In this document: piece after piece, positions 11,437-21,880 of the stretch | How positions within the stretch are numbered: the stretch's first letter is position 1 | How the letters are laid out: every line of letters starts with the position of its first letter | Assembly: GCA_032622095.1 (NCBI GenBank) | Contig: CP136069.1 | Coordinates: forward strand, 129,439,123-129,503,122 | Origin: Siphonodentalium dalli | Taxonomy: Eukaryota; Mollusca; Scaphopoda; Gadilida; Siphonodentaliidae | DNA: 64,000 nt | Direction of reading: 5' to 3' | Notes under the pieces: generated by a model | Databases searched by the model: none | The model's input: the letters and a program-made list of their open reading frames with translations, nothing else | Told to the model about the DNA's origin: nothing | Program-made: the position numbers and the translations under genes

Positions 11437-11937
11437 TTAAAGGTACTCAATCCGATTCAATGGTCCCCATATCATCAGATTCCAACAATAAAAAATTCTT
11501 AAATGCCACTTAAGTTATCCGAATCGGTTAATCGCCCAGAAATGCTACCCACAGTCAACTATAGTATAAAATTGCCCAAAAACCTGTTATTTATCAACAT
11601 TTTGTTCAATGAAATATGGCCGGATTGTCAAATATCTAATACACAAAGGCACTTGATTTTAGAGCTATCCATCTTCATCCGTAATTTAATCAACAAACAA
11701 ATATGAAATGCATGATCACTACCATCTTATGGTCTGTACTATAGTTGACTGACACACTAACAGGAAAACCAAGCTTATTCTAGAACTTTTTCGGCAAATA
11801 TGATACCGTAATCGGTATTGTTGTGAGTACTATTGATAATAAACTAATTTGGATAACTAAATCGGCTTATGGTGAAATTCAGTTGTTGTTGTAACTGGAT
11901 GATACGGGGACCATTAAATCGGATTATGTATCTTTAA
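11437..11937. repeat. TTAA-flanked MITE related to the foldback family
   Basis: TIRs of ~35-40 bp: TTAAAGGTACTCAATCCGAT on the left and the reverse complement TTAAAGATACATAATCCGAT on the right, each followed by an AATGGTCCCC(A/G)TATCATC-like phrase. TTAA stands at both ends. Unlike its relatives, the interior is not palindromic. Confidence 0.75.
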
Positions 11938-11949
11938 TGTTTACTAAAC

Positions 11950-12245
11950 TGGTCAACTGATCGATACCAAAAACTATACAGGTGAGGGGTGTGTCATCAC
12001 AAACCTTCATATAAAATATGAACGCAATCCAATAAAAAATACTCATAATTATCACGTCGGATAGCATGTGTATGGATGGAAAAGTGTTAATTTTTCTGAA
12101 CCAATCAACTGATCGATAACAAACATTATACAGGTGAGGGGTGCATCATCATAAACCTGCATATACAATATGAACACTATCTGATAGAAAAAAATTGAGT
12201 TATCGCTTGAATAGCATGCGTCTATGGATATACGGATGGAAGGAC
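11950..12245. repeat. Two-copy tandem repeat, period ~162 bp
   Basis: TCAACTGATCGATA and ATACAGGTGAGGGGTG phrases recur with ~162-bp spacing and about 80 percent identity by eye. No coding potential. Confidence 0.75.
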
Positions 12246-13069
12246 AGACTAGTTTATCCAGAAGTCGGCATTTTGTACCATATATGGTATGCTTTCGCTA
12301 TAAAATGAAAATAATAGAGTATTTTAGTAACATACATGTATCCATCATTTAATTATTAAGGGAATAAGACTATCTCAGTAAGTCAGACACACAGTCAGGC
12401 CAATTGTAAATGACAATGAGATCATCAACACTCTGATTGTTAATTAGAGTCATAAACTTAATTTGCCTTTGTGGCCACCAGCTTACTTGTAACACAATGC
12501 CTTCACTAGACAGTGCTAATTAGGGGATTATTGAGGCAGATATTGTCCCCACTTTGTCATTCGGTTGCAAATTAAAAGGAACAAGAAACAATGCATATAC
12601 CAATACCACCATATGACTGAAGTTATATGTCAATGGAATTAAACAAAACTAATACATAGAAATTGAAACTTATCTTCAGATGTGTCACAAAATTGGAGGT
12701 AACTTTTTTGTAACTGCATATTGTAGTTGGGCAAAGTTTGCACTTCGCTTTCACAGGACACGATGTGTGTTTCTGCAAAATAAAATGCTGCCAGATATTT
12801 TGTAGACTTGTTGATAGCATTAGCAATGGTTGGTATGAATTTCTACCATAGCATATATACCATAACAGATGGAGATAATGAAACATGATCATAAGAGTGA
12901 TATATTATAGTGATCTATTGTCAATTATTTGAAGTTGGTTTCTCATTGTATTTATCAAAACAAGCCTTCTACCTCAAAGGTTAACCAATGCTTAAGCAAA
13001 CAAACAGGACGTGTCAACATAATTCACCATTGAGACACAGTGGATAAAAACTCAGTGTTGTGACAACAT
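12246..13069. other. No recognised feature
   Basis: AT-rich. The longest frame (12623-12892, minus) has no recognisable domain. Confidence 0.4.
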
Positions 13070-13078
13070 AGTGATAGC

Positions 13079-14255
13079 TAGTCCAAGTCTTCTCGTACTA
13101 AAACCGGCTAAGATATTGGGATGGAGGTGCCGGTCTTTAGTCCAAGACCGCTTGTATACCAATCCTATGACACGACTTACGCCCACGATCTGTGGCGGGA
13201 ATTTGTGGTGTATTTTACTCGATTTACCTAGCAAATCAATACATGATGCTATATACATCGGAAAGGCTTACATCTTATGGTCATAATGGTGTATAATAAT
13301 CTAACTTTAATGTTAAATTACACATAGAATATTCCGGTTGATTGACACAAACATCGATTTGTTTATCTGTTTGTTTACGTTTTAACCGAAAGCCGAAGTG
13401 GTCCGAATAAGTTCGGCATAATCCGCTGTTTGTTCTGGGAATTCTACTTTCCGTTTATATATATAGCGCGGGTTTTCCGAACAAAAATGGCGAAAACCGA
13501 AAGTCCAGTTTTCTATGTGCTTTCAGAACAATTCCTTGAATTCCCGCACTAAAAACTTAATGACATAATGGAGGATCAGAACGGTAGTTTTGTTGACAAT
13601 TTTCGCAAGCAACTTGTCAAAATTGGAGCAAATTAGAACTCTTGTGTCTGACTTGCCAAGTTGCCATGCGTGTGATGTGCATTTTGACATCTGTGTTGAT
13701 AAAATAATCGGAGAACCGAATCACACAGTTTCGAAATATAGTTCTTCCGTTTTAGTGGGACTTTTCAAACTTAAGGTTCATTTATTTAGTGTATTACATT
13801 TATATCTCCAATGTTTAATTAATCTATTTATTATTTTATTTATTGACACACATAATTACGATTACAATGGAGAATTCATCGTAATTTGCGTTGTTATCCA
13901 AAATCTACGGAATATTTTCAACGGAAAATGCCGAACACAGTTCGCGAGGTCAACCGAGTTCGCATACTTTTAAAAAATTGTAAACATTGAGGTAAATGTC
14001 TCTTTTCGCATTAAATTACCGTTTTAAATTCACAACTAATGTGGGTTTCAGATAAAATAGCATGTCTTCTGCGGAAAATATCCGTTTATTGTCGCAATTG
14101 TGATATTTTTTATTTCATATAATTGTGGTTTTATTTGAGCGGGTCACTAACGCTTAAGTCGTGTCATAAGAATGCATGGGCCTGGAACTCGGACTAAAGA
14201 CCGGCACCTCCATCCCAATATCTTAGCCGATTTTAGTACGAGAAGACTTGGACTA
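13079..14255. mobile_element. MULE-like TIR element, 1177 bp
   Basis: The termini are inverted repeats of ~95-100 bp beginning TAGTCCAAGTCTTCTCGTAC. They are flanked by a perfect 9-bp direct repeat AGTGATAGC (13070-13078 and 14256-14264). Long TIRs with a 9-bp target duplication are characteristic of Mutator-like elements. No transposase is seen. The interior contains ATG-rich, GC-richer sequence at about 13488-13740, including a short frame opening MEDQNGSFVDNF at 13568 and an overlapping open frame at 13590-13973. It may be unique filler or a captured host exon, which I cannot tell from sequence alone. Confidence 0.75.
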
Positions 14256-14369
14256 AGTGATAGCCAGTCACCAGTCTCACACTTTGAAATTTGGAGAAAA
14301 AAACATTTGAAGAAACCATTGGATGAAACATGAAAGAGAACTTTGAGAAGAAACAAGTACCTGTGATTT

Positions 14370-14532
14370 TGAAGTAATTGAAATTAGACCCTAATTACAA
14401 TTACAATTACATTATAACCAATTACAATTGCAATTACATGTAATTGAGAATAAACTCAATTACCAATTACATGCAATTACTTGAAAAAATGTAATTAATT
14501 ACAATCAATGACAATTACAAATTACAATTACC
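14370..14532. repeat. (ATTACA)n low-complexity tract
   Basis: Imperfect TTACAATTACAATTACA repeats and their complements (TGTAATTG), so it is partly self-complementary. Confidence 0.85.
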
Positions 14533-15845
14533 CCATCCCTGATGGGTACACATAAAAATGGAAAATAAAACGGGTGTACATGTAGTGTAATGCTCATGAT
14601 TCATGAATACTTTACTTCACATGTAGAGTTTACACCATAGTGTAGCAAACAAACAGCCACATTGTTCATGCTGGGCCCAAAAAGCTTTTGGCCAATTGTT
14701 TTTTTTGTGGCCAAATTAAAAAAAAACTGTGACCAAATTAAATCCTCATATTCTGGTCTCACAATTAATGAATATTTTTTGTTTTATTTAACATCTAACA
14801 TTCCATATAATTATGTCCATACCTTCAAATACCATGCCTAGACTTCTTTAATCCCATTGTTGTTACTTGACAATATACCACTACCCATCATCTACAATTC
14901 TGCCTTTTGACAGACAAAGGATTCATTAATGTTAATCCTCGTTACTGTTTATTGCATTTGCTAGCCCATTGTTTGATAGTGCACTGCCATGAGCGCCTTT
15001 TGTTACCAATTAAGCTGTATTACCTAATCAATTAGCAGATGATCATATTATAAATCTGCTCCTCATGTCGCTCCCATTACAAAATCAATTTGGGTCTTTT
15101 AATTAGATTTCCTATTTTGTGGTAAAAAAAAGGCCATTGGTCAATGTGGCCTATGAAGGCATGAACCCTGCATACCGGTAATGAAAGCTGTGTCAGATTG
15201 TGTGATATCAGACTAGGTTGAAATAGATAATCTGTACTTCAGATTTGCAGAATGGGAATGTGATGGTTTCCACCAAGTAATTTTAAGGCTTAAACATACA
15301 GTTTCAACATTTTAACTAGAACAATCTTTGTACATGTATTCTCAACAAACAACAATTAAATAATAATTAATGATAAGTACTTGTGTAAGTGATACAAACT
15401 AAAAGCACACAAACATAATAACATTATTCATATAAATAACAGTAAGTGGTCATCAGGACGAGGAAACTACATCTACACTCACGTCTATAACCCAAAGAGG
15501 TTTTGATTTTAATTTTGTTTTAAAACATATATAACGTTTGTTTGATGGGATAAACTGGTACACGAGCTGTTGAAATTCACAGTGCACATTCAAAAATCAG
15601 TACACTGTAATCGTTAAAAACTCATATTATATAGACCTGATTTTGAACATCAACACATCTCAACCATTTCATAGATGTTCGTAAATTTGACATAATCCAT
15701 TTCATTGGTAAGTACAATAGCTCCTGCAGCAACAAGAAGTTTGCAACTCGGGAGCTGGCATAGCCCCATACTGCCAATTGAAACATGGGTGGCATGGAAA
15801 ACGAATTTAAAAAGATATATGAGTGGATGGACAAAAATTCAAAAA
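14533..15845. other. No recognised feature
   Basis: AT-rich sequence with scattered short frames and no domain, splice-like structure or clear repeat. Confidence 0.4.
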
Positions 15846-16290
15846 ATTTAGATGAACAAAGAGGGATAACTCTTTAATGGAAAATGCAAACAACATAACT
15901 GAACCCTCTTTTGAAAGTCCTCCTGATGACAAACCTGCATACCATATCTCATCGAGATCTGATAACACATGGGTGAGATATATAAGCGGACGGACGGAAA
16001 TACAAAATTTTCAGATAAACAGAGGGATAATTCTTGATTGTAATTCAATTGAGTATTTGTCACTAAAAACAAGCATTCTGATTGGCCGAGAGCGGCTAAC
16101 TTTCGTTTTCGATTCACCGACATCGGCCGCTTCAGCGTGCATCAAATCTGAATGTAGCACGGTCAATTTGCATCGGCACAGAACGAGTAGCGAAACGAAA
16201 TTCACGCGCGTTGTTGTCTATAGATACCGCAAGCTGCAAGGCAGAGTTCAGTCCCCTGCGCTACGCGGGACTTACCGCTGCCCGCACCTC
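15846..16290. repeat. Dispersed repeat shared with 41500-42090
   Basis: Two modules recur elsewhere in the window. CATCGGCCGCTTCAGCGTGC through AGTAGCGAAACGA (16128-16200) matches 41536-41615. The phrase around CTTTTGAAAGTCCTCCTG with AAACCTGCATACC (15900-15990) matches 41975-42065. A subrepeat (AGAGGGATAACTCTT / AGAGGGATAATTCTT) occurs twice ~165 bp apart. Frames within it look coding only because of its higher GC. Confidence 0.65.
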
Positions 16291-17493
16291 TGCACTATTT
16301 AAGACTGTCTATTTTTAGAAATGTGAAAAACCCAGAAAATGGCTGCCACTTGGGTGTCGAAACTCCAACTAAGACTTACATTTCGGCTTGTTTCTCTTGT
16401 TTAAAGACATATTATGGACTTGTTCGAGTGCGATAAACTAATAAGTTAGTACTCAGGCGCTATGCCAACATGGGGAATGTATCATTCTACTATAAGATCA
16501 CGAACATTTCAAAATCACGAGTCAAATGAATCGACCATACCACTCCATAGAAAACATCGCCTGAACTACGCTCAATTGTAAATATTTACACCTCAATTCG
16601 GGACGCAACAATCGGCGATAAACTAACGCAAACAATTTCGACATCTAGAGTCATTGCACTTAATTAATATATAAGAATGACGGTGTGTGTTGTCAATTTG
16701 GATTAATATTCATTAAAAATAACTACTGTGAGCAAGATTATTCTCCATATCTATTTGATCACCCTGCCGGGGTGTTTCACATCACTTTAACGTCCAATAC
16801 ATGGAGATGCTATAAGCTAAACAAAAATAAGTGCGCTAAAGAAGATATTGTGAATTGTAAATTATAAGCGGATCAACAAAATTTCCTCTTGTTTCAGCTG
16901 CTTGTTTTGCTTATAATTAATATAAAGAGAGTTTATTTACAAATATACCGTACAAAAAGACAAAGAGATTGATTCGAACACCTGGTACTCCACATTCTTA
17001 CTCTCAGAAAAAGTCCACGTAGTACACAGTGCAAGACATCTAATTCTGAAAGTGTGACTTGCAGAACACCAGGCAAGAAGTTGAAAAAGAAAGTAGGCCT
17101 AACCAGCTAACACTAACTTGACTAAGTCAGTAAGTGACTAACAGTTAAGAAAGCCAGAGTGAAGAAGAGGTTGACGAATAGTAGGACAACATGATCGCTT
17201 TCGCAGATTGCTGCTTCCAGTAAGGATACGCACTACGTTCATGACTGAACTAGATGAATAGCAACTCTCCTTTATTGTCTGTTTTCCAAACAAATGATCT
17301 AAATTGGTGGCCATGCAAGTGGCACATGCATGCAATTGGCATAAACATCATAGTCACTGGATAGTTTTCACGATCATTGAACAGTTTGTCACATTCTGGT
17401 ATGAATATTGCATCATATTTGGCAACATTGTCCTCTAAATTTACCTCGAAGCACTTGTTCAAAAATATTTGGCCTAGGCCAAAATAAAATTGA
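16291..17493. other. Mostly unique; short repeat also at 56298-56360
   Basis: CAACATGATCGCTTTCGCAG through CACTACGTTCATGACTGAAC (17188-17250) has a diverged counterpart at 56298-56360. Two short minus frames here (17138-17462) have no recognisable domain. Confidence 0.45.
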
Positions 17494-17919
17494 CCTGTGT
17501 TTCTGGTGACCCACCCGCCCCTATTCCAGGGCCCCCGAACGTTTTCATTTTATTGATTTTACAAAATTAGTACGCATTTGATTTGATTTTCCGTGTAAAC
17601 CGATTGATTTCCATGTAAAATGGACACATCATGTGTACTGTTAAACCGTAAATTATACCACAGTTCAATTAGGTCACAGCCAATTTAAACTTATTTTTCA
17701 TGTGTTATTCAATAAAACAATAAATTACACTCTATTCTAATATTACTAGTATGTACTTAAGTTTTATTTATTTCATAGTACATTAAAAACAAGGAGAAGC
17801 AGCCTAGGATAATATCCATATTCATTTTGAGCAAAGGTGAAAATAAAATGAAAAAATAAAATAAAATGAAAAGCCACCCGCCCGCCCCTATTTTTTTCTT
17901 GCATGTCACCAGAAACACA
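17494..17919. repeat. Short TIR element (MITE-like), ~426 bp
   Basis: CCTGTGTTTCTGGTGAC stands at the left end and its exact reverse complement at the right end. Similar GC-rich phrases (CCACCCGCCCCTATT) and TTTTCATTTTATT follow on both sides. I could not identify a target duplication. Confidence 0.6.
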
Positions 17920-19111
17920 GGATTATATTGTTTTGACCCTATCAGCATTTTCTTGGACTTTCACTGGCTTATCCAAACCGAGTGTCTTGGGTAGATTACT
18001 TAACATTTGAGTTGTCAGACTCCCACTCATGGCAACAAAGGGAATCCCAGGGAAGATGATGGCAATAACTTCAACTTTTTGTAAGCAGTACGGAAATTTT
18101 TTCCATTGAAATGTGATTTTAGAATTTTTTTTATGTATGACTTGGACAACTTGTGATAATTATGTTAGTACGGTAACCCTAGTGTAACTGCGCTCTGTTG
18201 TGTATTTTCCATTTTGATTAATATAGCAATAAATAAGTTGAATCTTCTTTCTTTCCAAAAGTACCCCCCCCCCCACAAACAATTTGAACAGTGGGTGAGA
18301 TAGACATCTGCTTTGATGCAGGCCTCAGCCTAGGGGTTCAGAACAGGGAGACTTGAAGTCTCCCTCCAGGAAATTTAGGGAGACTTCAGGAAATTTAGGG
18401 AGACTTCAGGGAGAAGTGGGGAAACTACCAAAAATTGACAATTTTCAAATATCGCTTTATTTTTTAACATCAATAAAAAATATAAAAAGTTAAAATAAGA
18501 AATAAAACTCAAATTTTTTTCTTTATCTGAAATTAGCGCAATTAATTGTTATTATACATTTAACAGTCTGAATCATGATCAGATGTAGTTGGTGGACCCA
18601 ACTAATCAAATATTCAGCCGTGCTCTGATAATTAACGTCAGATTTGCGGACTAGATAGTAGATCAGATGATGCATGATGCATGTATGATGTAACTTTTTA
18701 AGTTTAATTTGGTCACGGCTGTAATGTGGGTGTCCGCTAAAATAAACAATAAGGACTAACTAACAAATGAGTTGATAAAGCTTTTATTACGCCACCTGTG
18801 GTGTATCTAGCGGCTGATATATTGATATTGCGTGGTGGACAGGATTCTTGTGGGGCTTTTATTTATAGAGTTGGAAATTCCGTTTATTTAAAAGTCGGAA
18901 CTACGCGACCAGTAGGCCAAGTCCAGTAAAACGGTTCGTTATAGGTGCTGGTTGTTATTGTTATTTTAACGGAATTCTGAGTTGGTCATTCGCGAAACCA
19001 ATATATTTTATATTCTATAATTAAAACCGTGGGTATATAATATATGATCCTCTTTATGGATATTGTAGGAAGGTAAATTTAGCTAAAGCGGTGGGATATC
19101 TTGCAAGACAA
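17920..19111. other. Mostly unique; short tandem near 18345
   Basis: GGAAATTTAGGGAGACTTCA is tandemly repeated at 18369-18408. A C-run occurs at ~18266. A sequence near 18965-19050 (GGAATTCTGAG through CCAATATATTTTATATT) is repeated directly at 20238-20320, flanking the foldback element. Confidence 0.5.
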
Positions 19112-19850
19112 CACATTTCGGTTTGCGCTATAACTGCTCAATGTTTTAAGGTGTTACACAACGTCTGATAAAAAGAGTTCTATCTGGAATATTCACACTA
19201 TTTTTTCAGAGAACATGCATAGAGTAAACATAGTACTATCGGACTATCGTAAAGTAGTTCCGTTTAATTCGGGATTAATTAACCCTCAGACTGCCGAAAC
19301 TGCCGACAATAAATTCGCTTGTTCATGTCCCTCGAAAATCAAACTTGCCTGTTTAGAGGTCCGATTTTCGTGGCTAATGGTGATAGAATCACAATTTTTC
19401 AGTCAAGTTCATGGATAAATTATACAAATATTACACGTAATCGGCTTATGTCCGCGGCCATAAACCTGCGTTTTGATAACAATTTATTTGAGACAAACTG
19501 TTGCGCGGGTATCAGTCGGCGCTTATCGGTTGAAGTTATTATAATCGTGCAGCCTGTACGTGCAACAAGTGTTCAAATACAACAGAAAAAAAAATACTAT
19601 GTCAAATAAATAACGTGATCAATGGACAGACAAGTTTCATTTCCGTGGGACACGAAAAAGCGAATTTAATGTCGTCAGTTTCGGCAGTCTGAGGGTTTTA
19701 ATTAATCTCCTTTACGATATCCCGATAGGACTATGTTTACTCTATGTTCTCTGAAAAAAAATGGTGTGAATATTCCCGATAGAACTCTTTTTATCAGACG
19801 TTTTGTAACACATTAAAACATTGAGCAGTTAGCGCAATTTTCTGAAATTT
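19112..19850. mobile_element. Foldback element with ~170-bp inverted arms
   Basis: The arm at 19121-19320 (TGCGCTATAACTGCTCAATG onward) is repeated inverted at 19660-19835 with roughly 85-90 percent identity by eye, with ~340 bp between. The arms include TCAGACTGCCGAAACTG and AGAGTAAACATAGT. The centre carries short open frames but no transposase. The family is not recognised. Confidence 0.7.
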
Positions 19851-20430
19851 CGGACTATTTCGTCTATAAAAATACGATGAGCAACTGAAAATGTTTTTCA
19901 ACATTCTGGAAGGGGTATATGTCCATGGTATATATGTTTAAAATTTCACGCATAAACTATGACAGATAACAAAGTTATAATTAGTTTTATAGGCCCACCA
20001 TAAATCCCCTATAATAAACGCATGCGGCCGTAAGCACATGCATTGCTTTGCTGTGGATACTTTCGTTCCCAGCATGCATCATTCTCGCTATCTGTAAAAT
20101 GTCTATGAACAATGGCTGTGCCATGCACTCTTAGCTTTGATCCGCATTTAGAAGCATTCTGGTGTGGCGACTGAGAAACCTGCAGTAATTTATAAGCCGT
20201 ATAGTTCATTGTAATAATTTGAAGAATTACTTTTCTTAACGGAATTCTGAGGCGGTCCATTCATGTAACCAATATATTTTATATTATGATTTATATTTAT
20301 GGCTAATAATATGATCTTGGTGGCGTTACCATTTCTGACTATGGTTTTCTTGTTAATTAATGGCCTCCCTTAATTAATGCCAACATCACTGGTATAATCC
20401 GATTAAAGCAATAAACTTGACATTTATTTA

Positions 20431-20485
20431 CGGCTACGGAAGCGGTCTCTTCAAAAAGTGGGACGCGGTCTCTTCAAAAAGTACG
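20431..20485 (+). repeat. 23-bp tandem duplication
   Basis: GCGGTCTCTTCAAAAAGT occurs twice in a row, just outside the poly-G end of the neighbouring repeat. Confidence 0.8.
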
Positions 20486-20490
20486 ACGCG

Positions 20491-21584
20491 TTACCGAAAC
20501 GAACTTCCGAAAACATACTCTGAACAGGATGTGATTTGGGGGGGGGGGGGGCTAACCCCGGGATCTTCGAAAGGGCCGAAAGGCCCTTTCCTTAACCCCT
20601 CATGTTTTTTGCCTTTTTTCGCCGGTGGTGGTGCAGACGAAGAGGCATCCGAGGGAGAGGTATAGCTCGTGCTGCTGGTGTCGGTCTTCTTTCCTGACTT
20701 CCCCCTCCGGTACTGGATGTCCCCATCCACTATCCTGTATACGAGGTCAGTCGGTACACCAGCGTCTGCTGCTGTGTATATTGTTTCGTTACACAACAGC
20801 TCGCTGTCTGCCTTGGTTATGATGTATCTTTGATCTTTAGCTTCCGCCGCGTGTACTCGGCTTTCAAAGGCTTCTCTTAATAGATGGAGCTGCTCTTCTC
20901 TGTCTGGTGGTTCACCATCCCTGGTGGTGGAGCTGGGGGACACCGGGATGTGATGGTACTCCGGTGTCCGTGGTGGCAAGCTGTCCAGTTCCACCTCGAA
21001 GCAGGCGGCAGGAACAGCAGGGGTGGTTTCCTGCTCCCTTCTTCCGCTTGCCTCGACGACGACAGAAGGGACCTCCGGCAGATCAACGGAGTCCCTGCTA
21101 GCTGGTGCGATGTCGCCTGTCTCCATGCAGGTCGGGTCGTCTGGGCGTCTCTCAGACAACTCCGACCTGCCGGCTGTGACCTTGGACGTCGGCTGAACCA
21201 CAAGGGGAGGGGTGACCGGCTGATCAACAGTCACCCCCTCTTCTGTTTCCATTTGGCTCGTCTGGCGGCGTCCCTTCTTTTCCTCGCAGGCGTCTTTTTC
21301 TTGGGCGGCCCCTTCTTCTTCACACTCTTCAAAGAACAGGAGGCAGTCTTGACATTGGCTTCCCGGGTCTGTGATCTCTGGATGCCAGCATCTGCAGTCC
21401 GGAACTCCAGGCAAAGGGTCAGGTAGCCCCTGCTAGACTGGAGACTCCAGTTAGCAATGTCCACTACCGAACTCCTTTGCACTGCGGCCAACACGGCTTC
21501 TGGGATTAAATCCATAAGCCTAATCCAAAACCGTCTCACAGGCGTTAAGCACGGGGGCAGCTGCACCCGGAGGCGCGGCCACAC
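20491..21584 (-). pseudogene. Unrecognised K/R- and P/S-rich ORF1-like protein, frame-broken
   Basis: Two overlapping minus frames make up the coding trace. Frame A (21584-21231) has a mixed, partly hydrophobic N-part and then a strongly basic segment (KKKTPARKRRDAARRAKWKQ) before a stop. Frame B (21414-20491, 307 codons) overlaps it and continues with P/S/T/E-rich sequence, a more ordered stretch near ELLCNETIYTAADAGVPTDL and a Lys-rich tail. The two probably once formed one reading frame broken near 21240. Homologous DNA occurs inverted at 21605-21880 and 25180-25708. The basic-then-disordered layout resembles LINE ORF1 or gag-like nucleic-acid-binding proteins, but I cannot name it. Frame B runs on through the 3' hairpin and poly-C, so its last ~30 residues are not credible protein. 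Confidence 0.45.
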
Positions 21585-21600
21585 AACTCACCCGTGCTCA
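20535..21600 (-). mobile_element. ORF-bearing repeat, minus copy, with hairpin 3' end
   Basis: On the minus strand this copy runs from ~21600 to a 3' end with a perfect 9-bp hairpin (GAAAGGGCC, 4-nt loop, GGCCCTTTC at 20569-20590), then GCTAACCCC-type sequence and a C-run (G-run on the plus strand at 20535-20549). The plus-strand copy ending at 25845 has the same arrangement. A conserved 3' hairpin plus short homopolymer tail suggests a retroelement 3' end recognised by a reverse transcriptase. That is inference; I do not recognise the family. Confidence 0.6.
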
Positions 21601-21604
21601 ACGC

Positions 21605-21880
21605 TCAAGACTGTCTCCTGTCATCTGAGTGGGAAGAAGGGGGCCGCCCAAGAAAAAGACGCATGCGAGGAAAAGAAGGGACGCCGCCAGACGAGCCAAA
21701 TGGAAGAATTAAGAGGGGGTGACTGTTGATCTGCCAGTCACCCCCCCCCCCCTTGTGGTTCAGCCGACGTCCAATGTCACAGCCGGCAGGTCGGAGTTGT
21801 CTGATAGACGCACAGACGACCCGACATGCATGGAGACAGGCGACATCGCACCAGCTAGCAGGGACTCCGTTGATCTAGTA
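21605..21880 (+). mobile_element. 5' fragment of plus-strand copy of the ORF repeat
   Basis: Matches the minus strand of 21370-21100 (AAGGGGGCCGCCCAAGAAAA through CTCCGTTGATCT). It ends abruptly at 21880 where the LINE begins. Its last ~125-160 bp are repeated at 25180-25307 on the other side of the LINE. Confidence 0.75.

Noticed and set aside
15877-16302. 141-codon plus frame as a gene
   Set aside because: Made of dispersed repeat modules also found at 41.5-42.1 kb with the frame broken there.
20384-20426. LTR-like reading of the poly-G/poly-C bounded region 20535-25845
   Set aside because: The outer ends are inverted, not direct, repeats and belong to two oppositely oriented copies.
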